This document shows, in pieces, positions 10,132 through 19,171 of a stretch of 64,000 nt of DNA. The translations under genes were made by a program, and so were the position numbers. How positions within the stretch are numbered: the first letter of the stretch is position 1; every line of letters begins with the position of its first letter. The notes beneath the pieces were generated by a model that was not told where the DNA came from, ran no database searches, and worked only from the letters and a program-made list of their open reading frames with translations. Location of the stretch: the NCBI RefSeq assembly GCF_029892485.1, contig NZ_JARXVG010000001.1:248001-312000 (forward strand), written 5' to 3'. Source of the stretch: Variovorax boronicumulans (GTDB taxonomy: Bacteria; Pseudomonadota; Gammaproteobacteria; Burkholderiales; Burkholderiaceae_C).

Positions 10132-10208
10132 TGGTAGGCGCGATTGGACTCGAACCAACGACCCCCACCATGTCAAGGTGGTGCTCTAACCAGCTGAGCT
10201 ACGCGCCT
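10132..10208 (-). tRNA. tRNA-Val (anticodon GAC)
   Basis: A 77-base cloverleaf on the minus strand with encoded CCA. The acceptor AGGCGCG pairs with CGCGCCT. The anticodon stem CCACC/GGTGG encloses loop TTGACAT, giving anticodon GAC (valine). The TTCGAGTCC T-loop is canonical. Confidence 0.96.
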
Positions 10209-10256
10209 AAGGATGTGTCCGAGAAGCAGCTATTGTAGCAGGAGAAAACACGCTTT

Positions 10257-12497
10257 TCAGCGGCGACGTGCAGATCGCACACCAACAACTGCAGTGACGA
10301 TGCCGAGCACCTGCGTCAGCCGCGCTGCATCGGCGATTTCCACGGTAAAGGTCATCCACGCCGTGCCCTTCACCGATTGCGTCTGCACACCGATCACGTT
10401 CATCTTTTCTCGAGCGAACACATCCGAGATATCGCGCAGCAGCCCTTGGCGGTCGGCTGCTTCGACGGACACGTCCACCGCGTACACCGGCGCATCGCCG
10501 CCCTTCTTCGTGGCGCCCCATTCGACATCGATCACACGCTCGCCATCGCGCGCAGCCATCGTGCGGAAGTTGCTGCAATCGCTGCGGTGCACGCTGACGC
10601 CGTGGCCGCGCGTCACGAAGCCGCTGATGGCATCGGGCGGTGCGGGCTTGCAGCACTTGGCGAGTTGCGTCATCAGCGACGACACGCCCACCACCAGCAC
10701 GCCGCCCTTGCCGGACTTCTCGCTGCCGCGCGCTTTCTTGATCTGTACCCCATCGTCGGGATTCGGCGCCGGCTCCGGCGGACGCAGCAGCGTCTCGATG
10801 TTGCGCAGCGAAAACTCGTCCTTGCCGACCACCTCGAACAGATGGTCCGCCGACTTGAAGCCGAGCTGTGACGCCAGGTCCTCGAGCCGCATGGCCGTCT
10901 TGCCTTCGCGCTGAAGCAGCTTCTCGACGGCTTCGCGTCCGCGTGCGACGGTCTCGTGCGTGATCTGCGCGTTGAACCACGCGCGCACCTTGGCGCGTGC
11001 ACGGTGACTCGCCAGATAACCCAGTTCGGCATTGAGCCAATCGCGCGACGGGCCGCCTTCCTTGGCCGCAATGATCTCGACCGTCTGCCCGTTCGACAGC
11101 GGCGTGTTGAGCGGCACCATCGCCCCATCGACGCGCGCGCCGCGGCAGCGATGGCCCAGCGTGGTGTGCACCGTGTAGGCAAAGTCCACCGGCGTTGCGC
11201 CCTGCGGCAATTCGACGATGGCCGCGTCGGGCGTCAGCACGTAGATGCGATCGTCGAACAGGCCCTGCCCTTGCAAGCCGCCTGAGAGATCGCGCTCCCA
11301 CGCCAGCAACTGACGCAGCACCGCGATCTTCGCGTCGTACTCGCCGCTTGCCCAGACGCCCGCATAGCCCTTGTGTCCCGCTTCCTTGTAGGCCCAGTGC
11401 GCAGCCACGCCATGCTCGGCGTGATCGTGCATTTCTTCAGTGCGAATCTGGATCTCGATCGGCTTGCCCGGCTTGCCATCGACCAACTCGCGCACCACGG
11501 TGTGCAGCGACTGGTAGCCGTTCGGCTTGGGCCGCGCGATGTAGTCGTCGAACTCCTCGTCGATGGGCTGGAAATGCGTGTGCACCCAGGCCAGTGCCGC
11601 ATAGCAGTCCTTCACGTCCGCGACCACCACGCGCAGCGCGAGGATGTCGAACACCTGCGCGAAGTCGAGCGACTTGCCGCGCATCTTCTTGACGATGCTG
11701 TAGATGTTCTTGGGCCGTCCCTGCACCGTGGCGTGCACGCCTTCGGCCTGCAGCTCGCGCTCGAGCTCCGAACGCAATTGCTCGATGTGGCCTTCGCGCT
11801 CGATGCGCTTCTCGTCGAGCAGCCGCGCAATCAGCTTGTAGGTTTCCGGTTCGATGAAGCGGAACGAAAGATCCTCGATCTCCCACTTCACCTGCCAGAT
11901 GCCCAGGCGATTGGCCAGCGGCGCGAACACCTGCAGCGACTCGCGCGCCACGCTCTCGGGCGCCGGCTGCTTGCTGGCGGCCGCATGGCGCAAGGTCTGC
12001 AGGCGAGAGGCCAGCCGCAGCATCACGACGCGCAGGTCGCGCGAAAACGCCAGCAGCATCTTGCGCACGTTCTCGGTCTGCGCACCCGCTCCCTCGCCGT
12101 GATGGCCCTGCGATGCCGAGCGGGCCTGCTCCTGCACGCGCACCAGCTTGGTGGTCTCGACCGCGAGCGCCGCGAAGTTGTCGCCGAACACCTTGGCGAT
12201 CACCTCCTGCGGCCGGTTCAGGTGCTGGCACGAATAGACGAGATAGCTCGCTGCCTGCATCGCTTCGGAGCCACCCATCTTCGCGACGATGGCGGCCACT
12301 GCATCGGCATGTGCCAGCGTGTTCTCGCCGGTGTCGAGCTTCTCATCGGCGATCAATGGCTCGGCGAATGCGCGCGCACGAGCGAGCATGTTCTCGATCA
12401 CCGGCGTGCGGTCGGCCGTTGCGGCCGACAGCGGATAGTCGACCACGGCGGTATCGGACAGGGGTGCCGTCTGCAGGCTCGAGGACTCGCGCTTCAC
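10257..12497 (-). CDS. relA: RelA-type (p)ppGpp synthetase, hydrolase domain inactive
   Basis: 746 residues with the RelA/SpoT domain order: N-terminal HD-like region, synthetase, TGS (RIYVLTPDAAIVELPQGATPVDFAY), zinc-finger/CC region and C-terminal ACT. In the N-terminal region the His-Asp metal motif expected of an active (p)ppGpp hydrolase is replaced (AASYLVYSCQHLNRPQEV), so hydrolysis should be lost. The synthetase contains EFDDYIA near residue 312, the acidic EXDD variant found in monofunctional RelA, rather than the RXKD form of bifunctional Rel/SpoT. It should make the alarmone on ribosomes stalled by uncharged tRNA. The start is GTG, and an alpha/beta hydrolase gene ends 12 bases upstream in the same direction, so the two are probably cotranscribed. 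Confidence 0.92.
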   Translation of the reverse strand: MKRESSSLQTAPLSDTAVVDYPLSAATADRTPVIENMLARARAFAEPLIADEKLDTGENTLAHADAVAAIVAKMGGSEAMQAASYLVYSCQHLNRPQEVIAKVFGDNFAALAVETTKLVRVQEQARSASQGHHGEGAGAQTENVRKMLLAFSRDLRVVMLRLASRLQTLRHAAASKQPAPESVARESLQVFAPLANRLGIWQVKWEIEDLSFRFIEPETYKLIARLLDEKRIEREGHIEQLRSELERELQAEGVHATVQGRPKNIYSIVKKMRGKSLDFAQVFDILALRVVVADVKDCYAALAWVHTHFQPIDEEFDDYIARPKPNGYQSLHTVVRELVDGKPGKPIEIQIRTEEMHDHAEHGVAAHWAYKEAGHKGYAGVWASGEYDAKIAVLRQLLAWERDLSGGLQGQGLFDDRIYVLTPDAAIVELPQGATPVDFAYTVHTTLGHRCRGARVDGAMVPLNTPLSNGQTVEIIAAKEGGPSRDWLNAELGYLASHRARAKVRAWFNAQITHETVARGREAVEKLLQREGKTAMRLEDLASQLGFKSADHLFEVVGKDEFSLRNIETLLRPPEPAPNPDDGVQIKKARGSEKSGKGGVLVVGVSSLMTQLAKCCKPAPPDAISGFVTRGHGVSVHRSDCSNFRTMAARDGERVIDVEWGATKKGGDAPVYAVDVSVEAADRQGLLRDISDVFAREKMNVIGVQTQSVKGTAWMTFTVEIADAARLTQVLGIVTAVVGVRSARRR

Positions 12498-12509
12498 GCT
12501 TTCACCCCA

Positions 12510-13463
12510 TCAATCGAACAGGAAGGATGTGACGACCGCAACCTGCGCGGGATCGATGAATGTCGGCGCATGGCCCACACCTTCGAACTCGACCAGCGCC
12601 GCCTTCGGGCCGCGCTGCGTCATGGCCTTCGCGGTCTCGCGCGACAGCAGGTCCGACTCGGCGCCGCGTGTCACCAGCGTGCGCGCAGTGATAACGTCGT
12701 ACAGGCTCCACATGATCGCGCCGCCCTGTGCCGCCGCTTCGGGCGTGATGGCGCGCAATGCCACGGCGATGGCCGGGTCGTAGTGAAGCATCCAGGAATC
12801 AGAAGCGCTGTCGTCGGCCGCGTCGACCTTGGCAGCACCATCGGCCGTGCGCTGCGACGCAGGCACCACCATGTGCTGCGAAAGCGCAAGCCACTGCTCG
12901 GGCGTGTGCGGCCCGAAGCTGGTCGAGATCGCCCACATCGCATCGGCCGCTTCCTTCACGCTGCCATAACGTCCGCCCTGCCCCACATACGCGGCGATGC
13001 GCTGCAACGCGACGGGCTCGATGGTCGGGCCGACATCGTTCGCGATGAAGCGGCGCACCGGCCGTGCGAGCGGCAGCTCCTTGTGGCCCGCCAGCACGAA
13101 GCCGATCAGCCCGCCCATGCTGGTGCCGAAATAATCCAGTGTTTCGATGGCCTGTTCGCGCTGCAGTTGCGCGATCAGCGCGACCATGTCGGCTGCGTAG
13201 ACAGGCACCTGATAGAACGCCGGATCGCGCAGCCAGTCGCTGCGCCCGCGCCCCACGACATCCGGGCAGATCACCCGCACATCGCCGCCCGCGCACGCCA
13301 CGATGGCCTGTGCCAGCACGTCGAAGTCGCGCCCTTGCCGGGTGAGCCCGTGAACGCAAAGCACGACATGCGCGCTGCGTTCGTCGCCCCATTGCCAATA
13401 GGCCATGCGATGGCCGCCCTGGGCGTCGTCGCATGCCACGTAATGAAGCGTCGGTTCGGTCAT
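12510..13463 (-). CDS. Alpha/beta-fold hydrolase
   Basis: 317 residues from the ATG at 13461-13463; the frame extends upstream, but this start precedes the conserved fold (ALHYVACDDAQGG-like opening). The nucleophile elbow GTSMGG (in DYFGTSMGGLIGF) gives the catalytic serine. An early HGLTRQGRDFD segment supplies the oxyanion region, and the C-terminal EFEGVGHAPTF holds the likely catalytic histidine. Such enzymes include esterases, haloalkane-dehalogenase-like proteins and PHB depolymerase-like proteins; the substrate is not set. It is divergent from bdhA (68 bases between starts) and sits 12 bases before relA, so it probably leads that transcript. Confidence 0.82.
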   Translation of the reverse strand: MTEPTLHYVACDDAQGGHRMAYWQWGDERSAHVVLCVHGLTRQGRDFDVLAQAIVACAGGDVRVICPDVVGRGRSDWLRDPAFYQVPVYAADMVALIAQLQREQAIETLDYFGTSMGGLIGFVLAGHKELPLARPVRRFIANDVGPTIEPVALQRIAAYVGQGGRYGSVKEAADAMWAISTSFGPHTPEQWLALSQHMVVPASQRTADGAAKVDAADDSASDSWMLHYDPAIAVALRAITPEAAAQGGAIMWSLYDVITARTLVTRGAESDLLSRETAKAMTQRGPKAALVEFEGVGHAPTFIDPAQVAVVTSFLFD

Positions 13464-13531
13464 GAAAACGGGAGAGTCGTGGTGCGGATAATGGTCTCGT
13501 TGCATCCTAATTCATCCGGAGATTGATCTTC

Positions 13532-14302
13532 ATGCTCAAAGGCAAAACCGCGCTTGTCACGGGGTCCACCAGCGGCATTGGCTTCGCCATTGCCAAGTCG
13601 CTCGCCCAGCAAGGCGCACACATCGTGCTCAACGGCTTCGGCGATGCCGAAATGCCCAAGGCCCAGATCGAAGCGCTCGGCGTTCGCGCCGAGTACCACG
13701 GCGCTGACATGAGCAAGCCCGGCGAGATCGAGGACATGATGAAGTTCGCCGCGTCGAAATTCGGCCGCGTCGACATCCTCGTGAACAACGCCGGCATCCA
13801 GCACGTCGCCAAGGTCGAGGACTTCCCGGTCGAACGTTGGGACGCGATCATCGCAATCAACCTCACAAGCGCATTCCATACGACGCGCCTGGCGATTCCC
13901 GCGATGCGCGAGGCCAACTGGGGCCGCATCATCAACGTGGCATCGGCACACGGCCTGGTCGCCTCGGCGCAGAAATCGGCCTATGTGGCGGCAAAGCACG
14001 GCATCGTCGGCTTCACCAAGTCGGTCGCGCTCGAAACCGCAACCACCGGCATCACCAGCAATGCGATCTGCCCCGGCTGGGTGCTGACGCAGCTCGTGCA
14101 GAAGCAGATCGACGACCGCGCGGCCCGCGAAGGCATCTCGGCCACGCAGGCGCAAAACGATCTGCTGGGGGAGAAACAGCCTTCGCTGCAGTTCACGACG
14201 GTCGAGCAGCTCGGCGGCCTTGCGGTCTTCCTCTGCTCGCCCGCCGCCGACCAAGTGCGCGGCGTGGCCTGGCAGATGGACGGCGGCTGGACCGCGCAAT
14301 AA
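13532..14302 (+). CDS. bdhA: 3-hydroxybutyrate dehydrogenase (SDR)
   Basis: 256 residues. An NAD-dependent SDR that interconverts (R)-3-hydroxybutyrate and acetoacetate, the exit step of PHB breakdown. Motifs: TGSTSGIG cofactor loop, NNAG, catalytic YVAAKHG, and the family's extended C-terminus (CPGWVLTQLVQKQIDDRA, then QPSLQFTTVEQLG). Those C-terminal signatures separate 3-hydroxybutyrate dehydrogenase from generic SDRs. I chose the ATG at 13532: a GGAG lies ten bases upstream, while the in-frame TTG three codons earlier directly abuts that GGAG. The divergent hydrolase could provide a related ester-cleaving activity. Confidence 0.9.
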   Translation: MLKGKTALVTGSTSGIGFAIAKSLAQQGAHIVLNGFGDAEMPKAQIEALGVRAEYHGADMSKPGEIEDMMKFAASKFGRVDILVNNAGIQHVAKVEDFPVERWDAIIAINLTSAFHTTRLAIPAMREANWGRIINVASAHGLVASAQKSAYVAAKHGIVGFTKSVALETATTGITSNAICPGWVLTQLVQKQIDDRAAREGISATQAQNDLLGEKQPSLQFTTVEQLGGLAVFLCSPAADQVRGVAWQMDGGWTAQ

Positions 14303-14330
14303 AGCGCCATCCAGGGGGGGCTTGCGCTCT

Positions 14331-15035
14331 TTACTTGAGCTGCACCGACCCCGACACGCTCACGACCACACTGGTCTTGCCGGCTTCGACCGGCACGGCC
14401 GAATCGGCCGAGAACGACTTGGCCTGCATCGCCATCACGCGCGGGCGGATCGGGCCGCCGTCGTTCGCGTTCACCGACACCTCGCGCAGCGTGTAGCCGC
14501 CGAAGCCGAAGCCCTTGGCCAGCTCGTTGGCCTTCTGCTTGAAGTTCTCGATCGCGATGTTCTGCGCTTCGGCCTCGGTCTTGGCGCGCTGTTCGCGGCT
14601 GAGCCCGAAACCGACGTTGCCCACGCTGAGCGTGCTGATGCGGCCGGCCGTCTGGGTGATGCGCGGGAAGTCGCGGCCTTCGAGCACCATTTCAGTCGAG
14701 CCCTGCCAGCCGTTGATCCTGCCGTCCTTCGTGTAGCGCGGCGAGAGGCTGAAGTTGCCGGTGCGCACGTCGAGTTGGCCGGCCTGCGCGTTCTTTTTGG
14801 CTTCGGTCAAGGCGGCGTCGAGCGCGGCCTTGAGCTGGGTCTGCACGGTGGCTGCGTCGGCCGCGTCGCGGGTGGTCACCAGCGTCATGCTCAGCAGGTC
14901 CTGCTGGACCTCGACCGTTCCGGAGGCGGTGAGCTGGAGCACGTTCTGCGGCGCCGGAGCGACCACGTTCTGGGCCAGTGCGGAACCGGCAGCGGCCAGG
15001 ACGGCGCAAACAGCAAGCAATTTGATTTTCTTCAA
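14331..15035 (-). CDS. Periplasmic SIMPL-domain (DUF541, YggE-like) protein
   Basis: 234 residues with a clear signal peptide (MKKIKLLAVCAVLAAAGSALAQ, cut after ALA). The rest is a single SIMPL domain, as in E. coli YggE and BP26-type proteins: a LTASGTVEVQQDLLSMTL opening, QTAGRISTLSVGNVGFGLS in the middle and a VVVSVSGSVQLK closing strand. YggE is linked to oxidative-stress tolerance, but the molecular role of the family is unclear. It converges on bdhA with 28 bases between them. A gene for a second small secreted protein lies downstream on the strand map, in the same direction. Confidence 0.8.
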   Translation of the reverse strand: MKKIKLLAVCAVLAAAGSALAQNVVAPAPQNVLQLTASGTVEVQQDLLSMTLVTTRDAADAATVQTQLKAALDAALTEAKKNAQAGQLDVRTGNFSLSPRYTKDGRINGWQGSTEMVLEGRDFPRITQTAGRISTLSVGNVGFGLSREQRAKTEAEAQNIAIENFKQKANELAKGFGFGGYTLREVSVNANDGGPIRPRVMAMQAKSFSADSAVPVEAGKTSVVVSVSGSVQLK

Positions 15036-15084
15036 GACAAGGGACTCCCTGGAGATGGATGGCGAGGAACCCGCGCCAGGGCCC

Positions 15085-15441
15085 TCAGGGACGCTGGCTG
15101 CGCGGCGCGATCAGCGAACGGGCGGTGGGCATCGGTGCCGGCACGATCCGCTCGGCTGGCTGCGATTCTGCCGAATTGGCCAGGATGCCCGAGCTCGGCG
15201 GTGTCCACAGCCCCCGCACCTGCTGCCGCAACTCGAACAGTTCGGCGGCGGTCAGACGCCTGCCGGCGGCAGCCTCTTCACGGCGGATTTCCTCGCGCTG
15301 CGCCGCCCGATGGGCGGCCACTGCGTCCCGCACCTCGCTGCGGCGCACCTCGCCGACCCTGAAAAAGTCACCGGAAACAGCCCATGCGGAACCACAGGCG
15401 CAGACAAGAAGCAATGGCAGTGCGGAAGAAGGCAGTCTCAT
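15085..15441 (-). CDS. Small secreted protein, function unknown
   Basis: 118 residues starting at the ATG at 15439-15441, where a signal peptide begins (MRLPSSALPLLLVCACGSAWA). The remainder is Arg/Glu-rich, probably helical (residues about 30-75), and ends in a proline-rich tail. It is divergent from ompR across a 171-base intergenic region, so it may be exposed to OmpR control, which is inference only. I recognise no family. Confidence 0.6.
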   Translation of the reverse strand: MRLPSSALPLLLVCACGSAWAVSGDFFRVGEVRRSEVRDAVAAHRAAQREEIRREEAAAGRRLTAAELFELRQQVRGLWTPPSSGILANSAESQPAERIVPAPMPTARSLIAPRSQRP

Positions 15442-15519
15442 TGGGTATTTGGATAAGGCAGGGGAACTTTGCCACTGCTGCGCTAACGCCGGATGACCAT
15501 AGGGCGAGCTTCCGCAAGT

Positions 15520-15597
15520 TTTGTAACTTAGTGTCAAACCATCGGCAATTCCGGCTCGATGGGGTGCTAACGCCTTCAGAATCGGCGCTGTTACAAA
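15520..15597. promoter_or_regulatory. Inverted TTTGTAAC / GTTACAAA elements upstream of ompR
   Basis: TTTGTAAC at 15520-15527 and its exact inverse GTTACAAA at 15590-15597 flank the ompR promoter region. The GTTACA core resembles the half-site recognised by OmpR in enterobacteria, so these could be autoregulatory sites shared with the divergent secreted-protein gene. Binding is inferred from sequence resemblance only. Confidence 0.35.
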
Positions 15598-15612
15598 TTC
15601 AACGTTGTAGAA

Positions 15613-16344
15613 ATGACTCAAGTTCCCGCTCGCACAGACAAGATCGTGATCGTCGACGACGACGCCCGCATCCGTGACCTTCTTCGCCGCTACCTGACCC
15701 AGGAAGGCTTCGAAGTGATCGTGGCCGAGGACGGCAAGGCGCTCAACCGCATCCTGTTGCGCGACACGGTCGACCTGATCGTGCTCGACCTGATGATGCC
15801 GGGGGAAGACGGCCTCTCCGTCTGCCGCCGCCTGCGTGCCGCCAACGACCGCACGCCGATCATCATGCTCACCGCCAAGGGTGAAGACGTCGACCGCATC
15901 GTCGGCCTCGAAGTCGGCGCCGACGACTACCTCGGCAAGCCTTTCAACCCCCGCGAACTGCTGGCCCGGGTGCACGCCGTGCTGCGCCGCCGTCCGCCGC
16001 TCGAAGCGCCCGGCGCGCCCTCCACCGAGAACGAGACCGTCACCTTCGGTCCGTTCGCCTTCGACCTCGGCTCGCGCACGCTCAAGAAGGACGGCGAAGA
16101 GCTCTCGCTGACCACCGGCGAGTTCGCGATGCTCAAGGCGCTGGTGCGCCATCCGCGCCAGCCGCTGTCGCGCGAAAAGCTCGCCCAACTGGCGCGCGGC
16201 CGCGAGTTCGAACCCTTCGACCGCAGCCTGGACGTGCAGATCTCGCGCCTGCGCAAGCTCGTCGAGTCCGATGCCGCGGCGCCGCGCTACATCCAGACCG
16301 TCTGGGGCGTGGGCTACGTGTTCGTGCCGGACGGCACGGCCTGA
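15613..16344 (+). CDS. ompR: Two-component response regulator OmpR
   Basis: 243 residues. The receiver domain has the acidic pocket IVDDD (residues 13-17), the phospho-acceptor Asp59 in LIVLDLMMPG, and the conserved MLTAKGE and GADDYLGKPFNPREL segments. The C-terminal winged helix is OmpR/PhoB type (LTTGEFAMLKAL, then RSLDVQISRLRKLVE and VWGVGYVF). With the sensor gene 75 bases downstream it forms an OmpR/EnvZ pair controlling envelope genes. The paired GTTACA-like sites upstream suggest autoregulation. Confidence 0.9.
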   Translation: MTQVPARTDKIVIVDDDARIRDLLRRYLTQEGFEVIVAEDGKALNRILLRDTVDLIVLDLMMPGEDGLSVCRRLRAANDRTPIIMLTAKGEDVDRIVGLEVGADDYLGKPFNPRELLARVHAVLRRRPPLEAPGAPSTENETVTFGPFAFDLGSRTLKKDGEELSLTTGEFAMLKALVRHPRQPLSREKLAQLARGREFEPFDRSLDVQISRLRKLVESDAAAPRYIQTVWGVGYVFVPDGTA

Positions 16345-16418
16345 GCCGCCGCTGAGAGGTGGCCATCGGCCCATCTGCCAGACCCGGCCAGGCGCAGGAG
16401 GACGGCGCGCAGGTCACG

Positions 16419-17834
16419 ATGCCGAGCCCGCTGGAGGCCAGCGCGGCGCGTGACCGCCGCCCCGGCCTCAAGCTGGGCTTCAGCCTTTTCTGGCGCACTT
16501 TCTTCCTGCTCGCACTGCTGCTGATCGGCTGTACGGTCGCCTGGCTGCAGACTTTCCGCTCGCTCGAATACGAGCCGCGCGCCATTCAAACTGCCCACCA
16601 GATCGCCTCGCTCGTGAACCTCACGCGCGCGGCGCTGGTGTATTCGGACGCCATCACGCGGGTGTCGCTGATCAAGACGCTGGCCGACCAGGAAGGCGTG
16701 CGCATCCTGCCGCGCGAGCCCAACGACCGCTTCCAGCCCTACACCAGCGGCGCGCTCGACCAGCGCGTCACCGAGGAGCTGATCGACCAACTCGGCGAAG
16801 GCACCACCGTGGCCAGCCGCGTCAACGACGAGGCTGGCCTGTGGATCGGCTTCACCATCGAGAGCGACACCTACTGGCTGCTGCTCGACCCCACGCGCTT
16901 CAGCCGCGTGGGCGGGCGCACCTGGCTGGTCTGGCTCAGCACCGCGATGGCGCTCTCGCTGGCCGGGGCGGCGCTGATCACCCGGCTCATCAACCTGCCG
17001 CTCAAGCAGCTGTCGCGCGCGACCATGCAGGTGCGCGAAGGCGAATACGAGGCGCACCGGCTCGACGAGCGCGCCCGCACCAACGAGATTCGCGCGGTCA
17101 ACATCGGCTTCAACCGCATGGCGGACCAGCTCGCCAAGATCGAACAGGACCGCGCCATCATGCTGGCCGGCATCTCGCACGACCTGCGCACGCCGCTCGC
17201 ACGGCTGCGGCTCGAAACCGAGATGAGCGTGGCCGACGAAGATGCGCGCGACCACATGGCCGCCGACATCGCCCAGCTCGACGCGATCATCGACAAGTTC
17301 CTCGACTACGCGCGGCCCGACCATGTCGATCCGCGGCCCGTGCTGCTGCGCGACGTGGTCGATGCCTGCACCTACGCCGTGCAGGACTATGAGGAGATGA
17401 ACATCAAGGTCGAGGTGCCCGCCGACCTGCGGGTGCTGGGCGACGAGGTCGAGCTCACCCGCGTGATCTCCAACCTGGTCGAGAACGCGCGGCGCTACGG
17501 CAAGACGCCGGCCACCGGCGTCGCGGACGTCACGATCCAGGCGCAGGCGAACAACGATGCGGTGCTGATCAAGGTGCGCGACCACGGCGCGGGCGTCGAG
17601 CCCGCCCTGCTCTCGCAGCTGACCAAGCCCTTCTTCCGCGGCGACGCGGCGCGCACCTCGGCGGCGGGTGCTGGCCTGGGCCTGTCGATCGTGGCGAAGA
17701 ACATCGAGCGCATGGGCGGCACCTTCGCGCTCACCAGCACGCCGGGGCGCGGGCTCGCGGCCCACATCCGCATGCCGCGCGCCATGCCGACGCCCAAGCC
17801 GGGCGAAGTACCGGGCGGCAAGAAGCCCGGCTGA
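16419..17834 (+). CDS. envZ: Sensor histidine kinase EnvZ
   Basis: 471 residues from the ATG at 16419. A GTG 20 codons earlier (16359) is also in frame, so the start is uncertain; an AGGAGG at about 16396-16401 is too far from the ATG to decide. Topology: N-terminal transmembrane helix (FFLLALLLIGCTVAWLQ), a periplasmic sensor region of about 125 residues, a second helix (TWLVWLSTAMALSLAGAALI), HAMP, then the H-box ISHDLRTPLARLRLE with His near residue 252. N-box NLVENARRYGK, G1 DHGAGV and G2 GAGLGLSI complete the kinase. The periplasmic loop is acidic and EnvZ/RisS-like. Confidence 0.87.
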   Translation: MPSPLEASAARDRRPGLKLGFSLFWRTFFLLALLLIGCTVAWLQTFRSLEYEPRAIQTAHQIASLVNLTRAALVYSDAITRVSLIKTLADQEGVRILPREPNDRFQPYTSGALDQRVTEELIDQLGEGTTVASRVNDEAGLWIGFTIESDTYWLLLDPTRFSRVGGRTWLVWLSTAMALSLAGAALITRLINLPLKQLSRATMQVREGEYEAHRLDERARTNEIRAVNIGFNRMADQLAKIEQDRAIMLAGISHDLRTPLARLRLETEMSVADEDARDHMAADIAQLDAIIDKFLDYARPDHVDPRPVLLRDVVDACTYAVQDYEEMNIKVEVPADLRVLGDEVELTRVISNLVENARRYGKTPATGVADVTIQAQANNDAVLIKVRDHGAGVEPALLSQLTKPFFRGDAARTSAAGAGLGLSIVAKNIERMGGTFALTSTPGRGLAAHIRMPRAMPTPKPGEVPGGKKPG

Positions 17835-17850
17835 TCGGGAAGGAAGCCGC

Positions 17851-18342
17851 TCAGCGGTGCAGCAGGACCGCCGCGCGCGCTTCCATCGCGCGGCCCTCGC
17901 CCACCGGGCCAAGCTTCTCGGCCGTCTTGGCCTTCACGTTGACCTGATCGAGCGAGATGCCCAGCGTGTCCGCAATGCGCTGGCACATGAGCGGGATGTG
18001 CGGCGCCAGCTTCGGCGCCTGGGCGATCACGGTGCTGTCGACGTTGCCGATCTCCCAGCCGGCGGCCCGCACGCGGCGTGCCGCCTCTGCCAGCAGCACG
18101 GCCGAATCGGCGCCGCGAAATTGCGGATCGGTGTCGGGGAAATGCCGGCCGATGTCGCCGAGGCCTGCGCCGCCCAGCAGCGCATCGGTGATCGCGTGCA
18201 GCAGCACGTCGGCATCCGAATGCCCCAGCAGGCCGGTGGTGTGGGGTACCTCGATGCCGCCCAGGATGAGCTTGCGCCCTGCGACCAGTTGATGAATGTC
18301 CCAGCCTTCGCCGACGCGGATGTTGAAGGGGGCTGCGGTCAT
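17851..18342 (-). CDS. ispF: 2-C-methyl-D-erythritol 2,4-cyclodiphosphate synthase
   Basis: 163 residues, the normal size. It catalyses the fifth step of the MEP isoprenoid pathway, cyclising the CDP-ME phosphate and releasing CMP. The metal-binding D-x-H is at residues 15-17 (EGWDIHQL), followed by [19 protein letters not shown] and [12 protein letters not shown], all diagnostic. The C-terminal [28 protein letters not shown] is typical. Its ATG overlaps the ispD stop (ATGA, 18339-18342), so translation is coupled to the preceding pathway gene. It converges on envZ. Confidence 0.95.
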   Translation of the reverse strand: MTAAPFNIRVGEGWDIHQLVAGRKLILGGIEVPHTTGLLGHSDADVLLHAITDALLGGAGLGDIGRHFPDTDPQFRGADSAVLLAEAARRVRAAGWEIGNVDSTVIAQAPKLAPHIPLMCQRIADTLGISLDQVNVKAKTAEKLGPVGEGRAMEARAAVLLHR

Positions 18343-19052
18343 GGCATGGCTTTCTTGCGGCTGAGCAGAACGGCCTCGGCCAATGCGAAATCTTCGGGAA
18401 AGGTGACCTTGAAGTTCTGCGCGCTGCCCGGCACCAGCAGCGGTGACAGGCCGATGGCTTCGATCGCGCTGGCCTCGTCGGTCACCGCGTCGCCCGCGCG
18501 CTCCAGCGCGTCGAGCAGCATGCCGATGCGGAACATCTGCGGCGTCTGGGCCAGCCACTTGTCGGCGCGCGAGAGGGTCTGGGCGACACGGCTGTCGGTC
18601 GAGGACACCTTCAGCGTATCGGCCAGCCGGTGCGCCAGCAGGCCGCCGACGGCGTCGTGTTCGCAGGCAGCGATCAGCGCCTCGATCTGGCTGGAGGTGA
18701 CGAGGCAGCGCGCCGCGTCGTGCACCAGCACCCAGTCGTGTGCCCCGGCGCCCTTTTGCCGCAGCGCCGCCAGGCCGTTGCGCACCGTGGCCGCCCGGGT
18801 CAGGCCGCCGACTTGCAGCAGGTACTCGCCGTCGCCCGGAAAGCGAGGCAGCGCGGCCTGCACGTCGCGGTCGTCGGGCGACACCACCACCGCCAGCCCT
18901 GCAAAACGACCGGCCAGGGCGCGAAAAGCCTCCACCGTGTGCGCCACCATCGACGCTCCCGCCAGCCGCTGGTACTGCTTGGGCTGCACGCCGCCCGCAC
19001 GGTGGCCGGAGCCGGCACAGGGAATCAGCACGAAGAATCGGGAAGAAGACAT
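18339..19052 (-). CDS. ispD: 2-C-methyl-D-erythritol 4-phosphate cytidylyltransferase
   Basis: 237 residues from the ATG at 19050-19052; an upstream in-frame extension of 17 codons is proline-rich and does not fit the family. The enzyme couples MEP to CTP. The nucleotide-binding [11 protein letters not shown] with PKQY close behind is the family signature (usual form P-A-A-G-x-G-x-R), and [11 protein letters not shown] and TDEASAIEA follow as expected. It is coupled to ispF by an ATGA overlap, so the two consecutive-class MEP enzymes are made together. It is divergent from mfd with about 120 bases between starts. Confidence 0.94.
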   Translation of the reverse strand: MSSSRFFVLIPCAGSGHRAGGVQPKQYQRLAGASMVAHTVEAFRALAGRFAGLAVVVSPDDRDVQAALPRFPGDGEYLLQVGGLTRAATVRNGLAALRQKGAGAHDWVLVHDAARCLVTSSQIEALIAACEHDAVGGLLAHRLADTLKVSSTDSRVAQTLSRADKWLAQTPQMFRIGMLLDALERAGDAVTDEASAIEAIGLSPLLVPGSAQNFKVTFPEDFALAEAVLLSRKKAMP

Positions 19053-19171
19053 GGGTGGGTGCGGCACGGGCCAATGGCCGACAAGCGGATAAAGGGCCGC
19101 CATTCTAGAATTGCCCCTCGCACACCCCTCGCCAACCGGCGCGGGGTGTTGTGCATTTTTCCAAGCGTTCC

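Noticed and set aside
10132..10208. A phage or island attachment site at tRNA-Val or tRNA-Leu
   Set aside because: No integrase and no partial tRNA repeat apart from the complete second tRNA-Leu copy.
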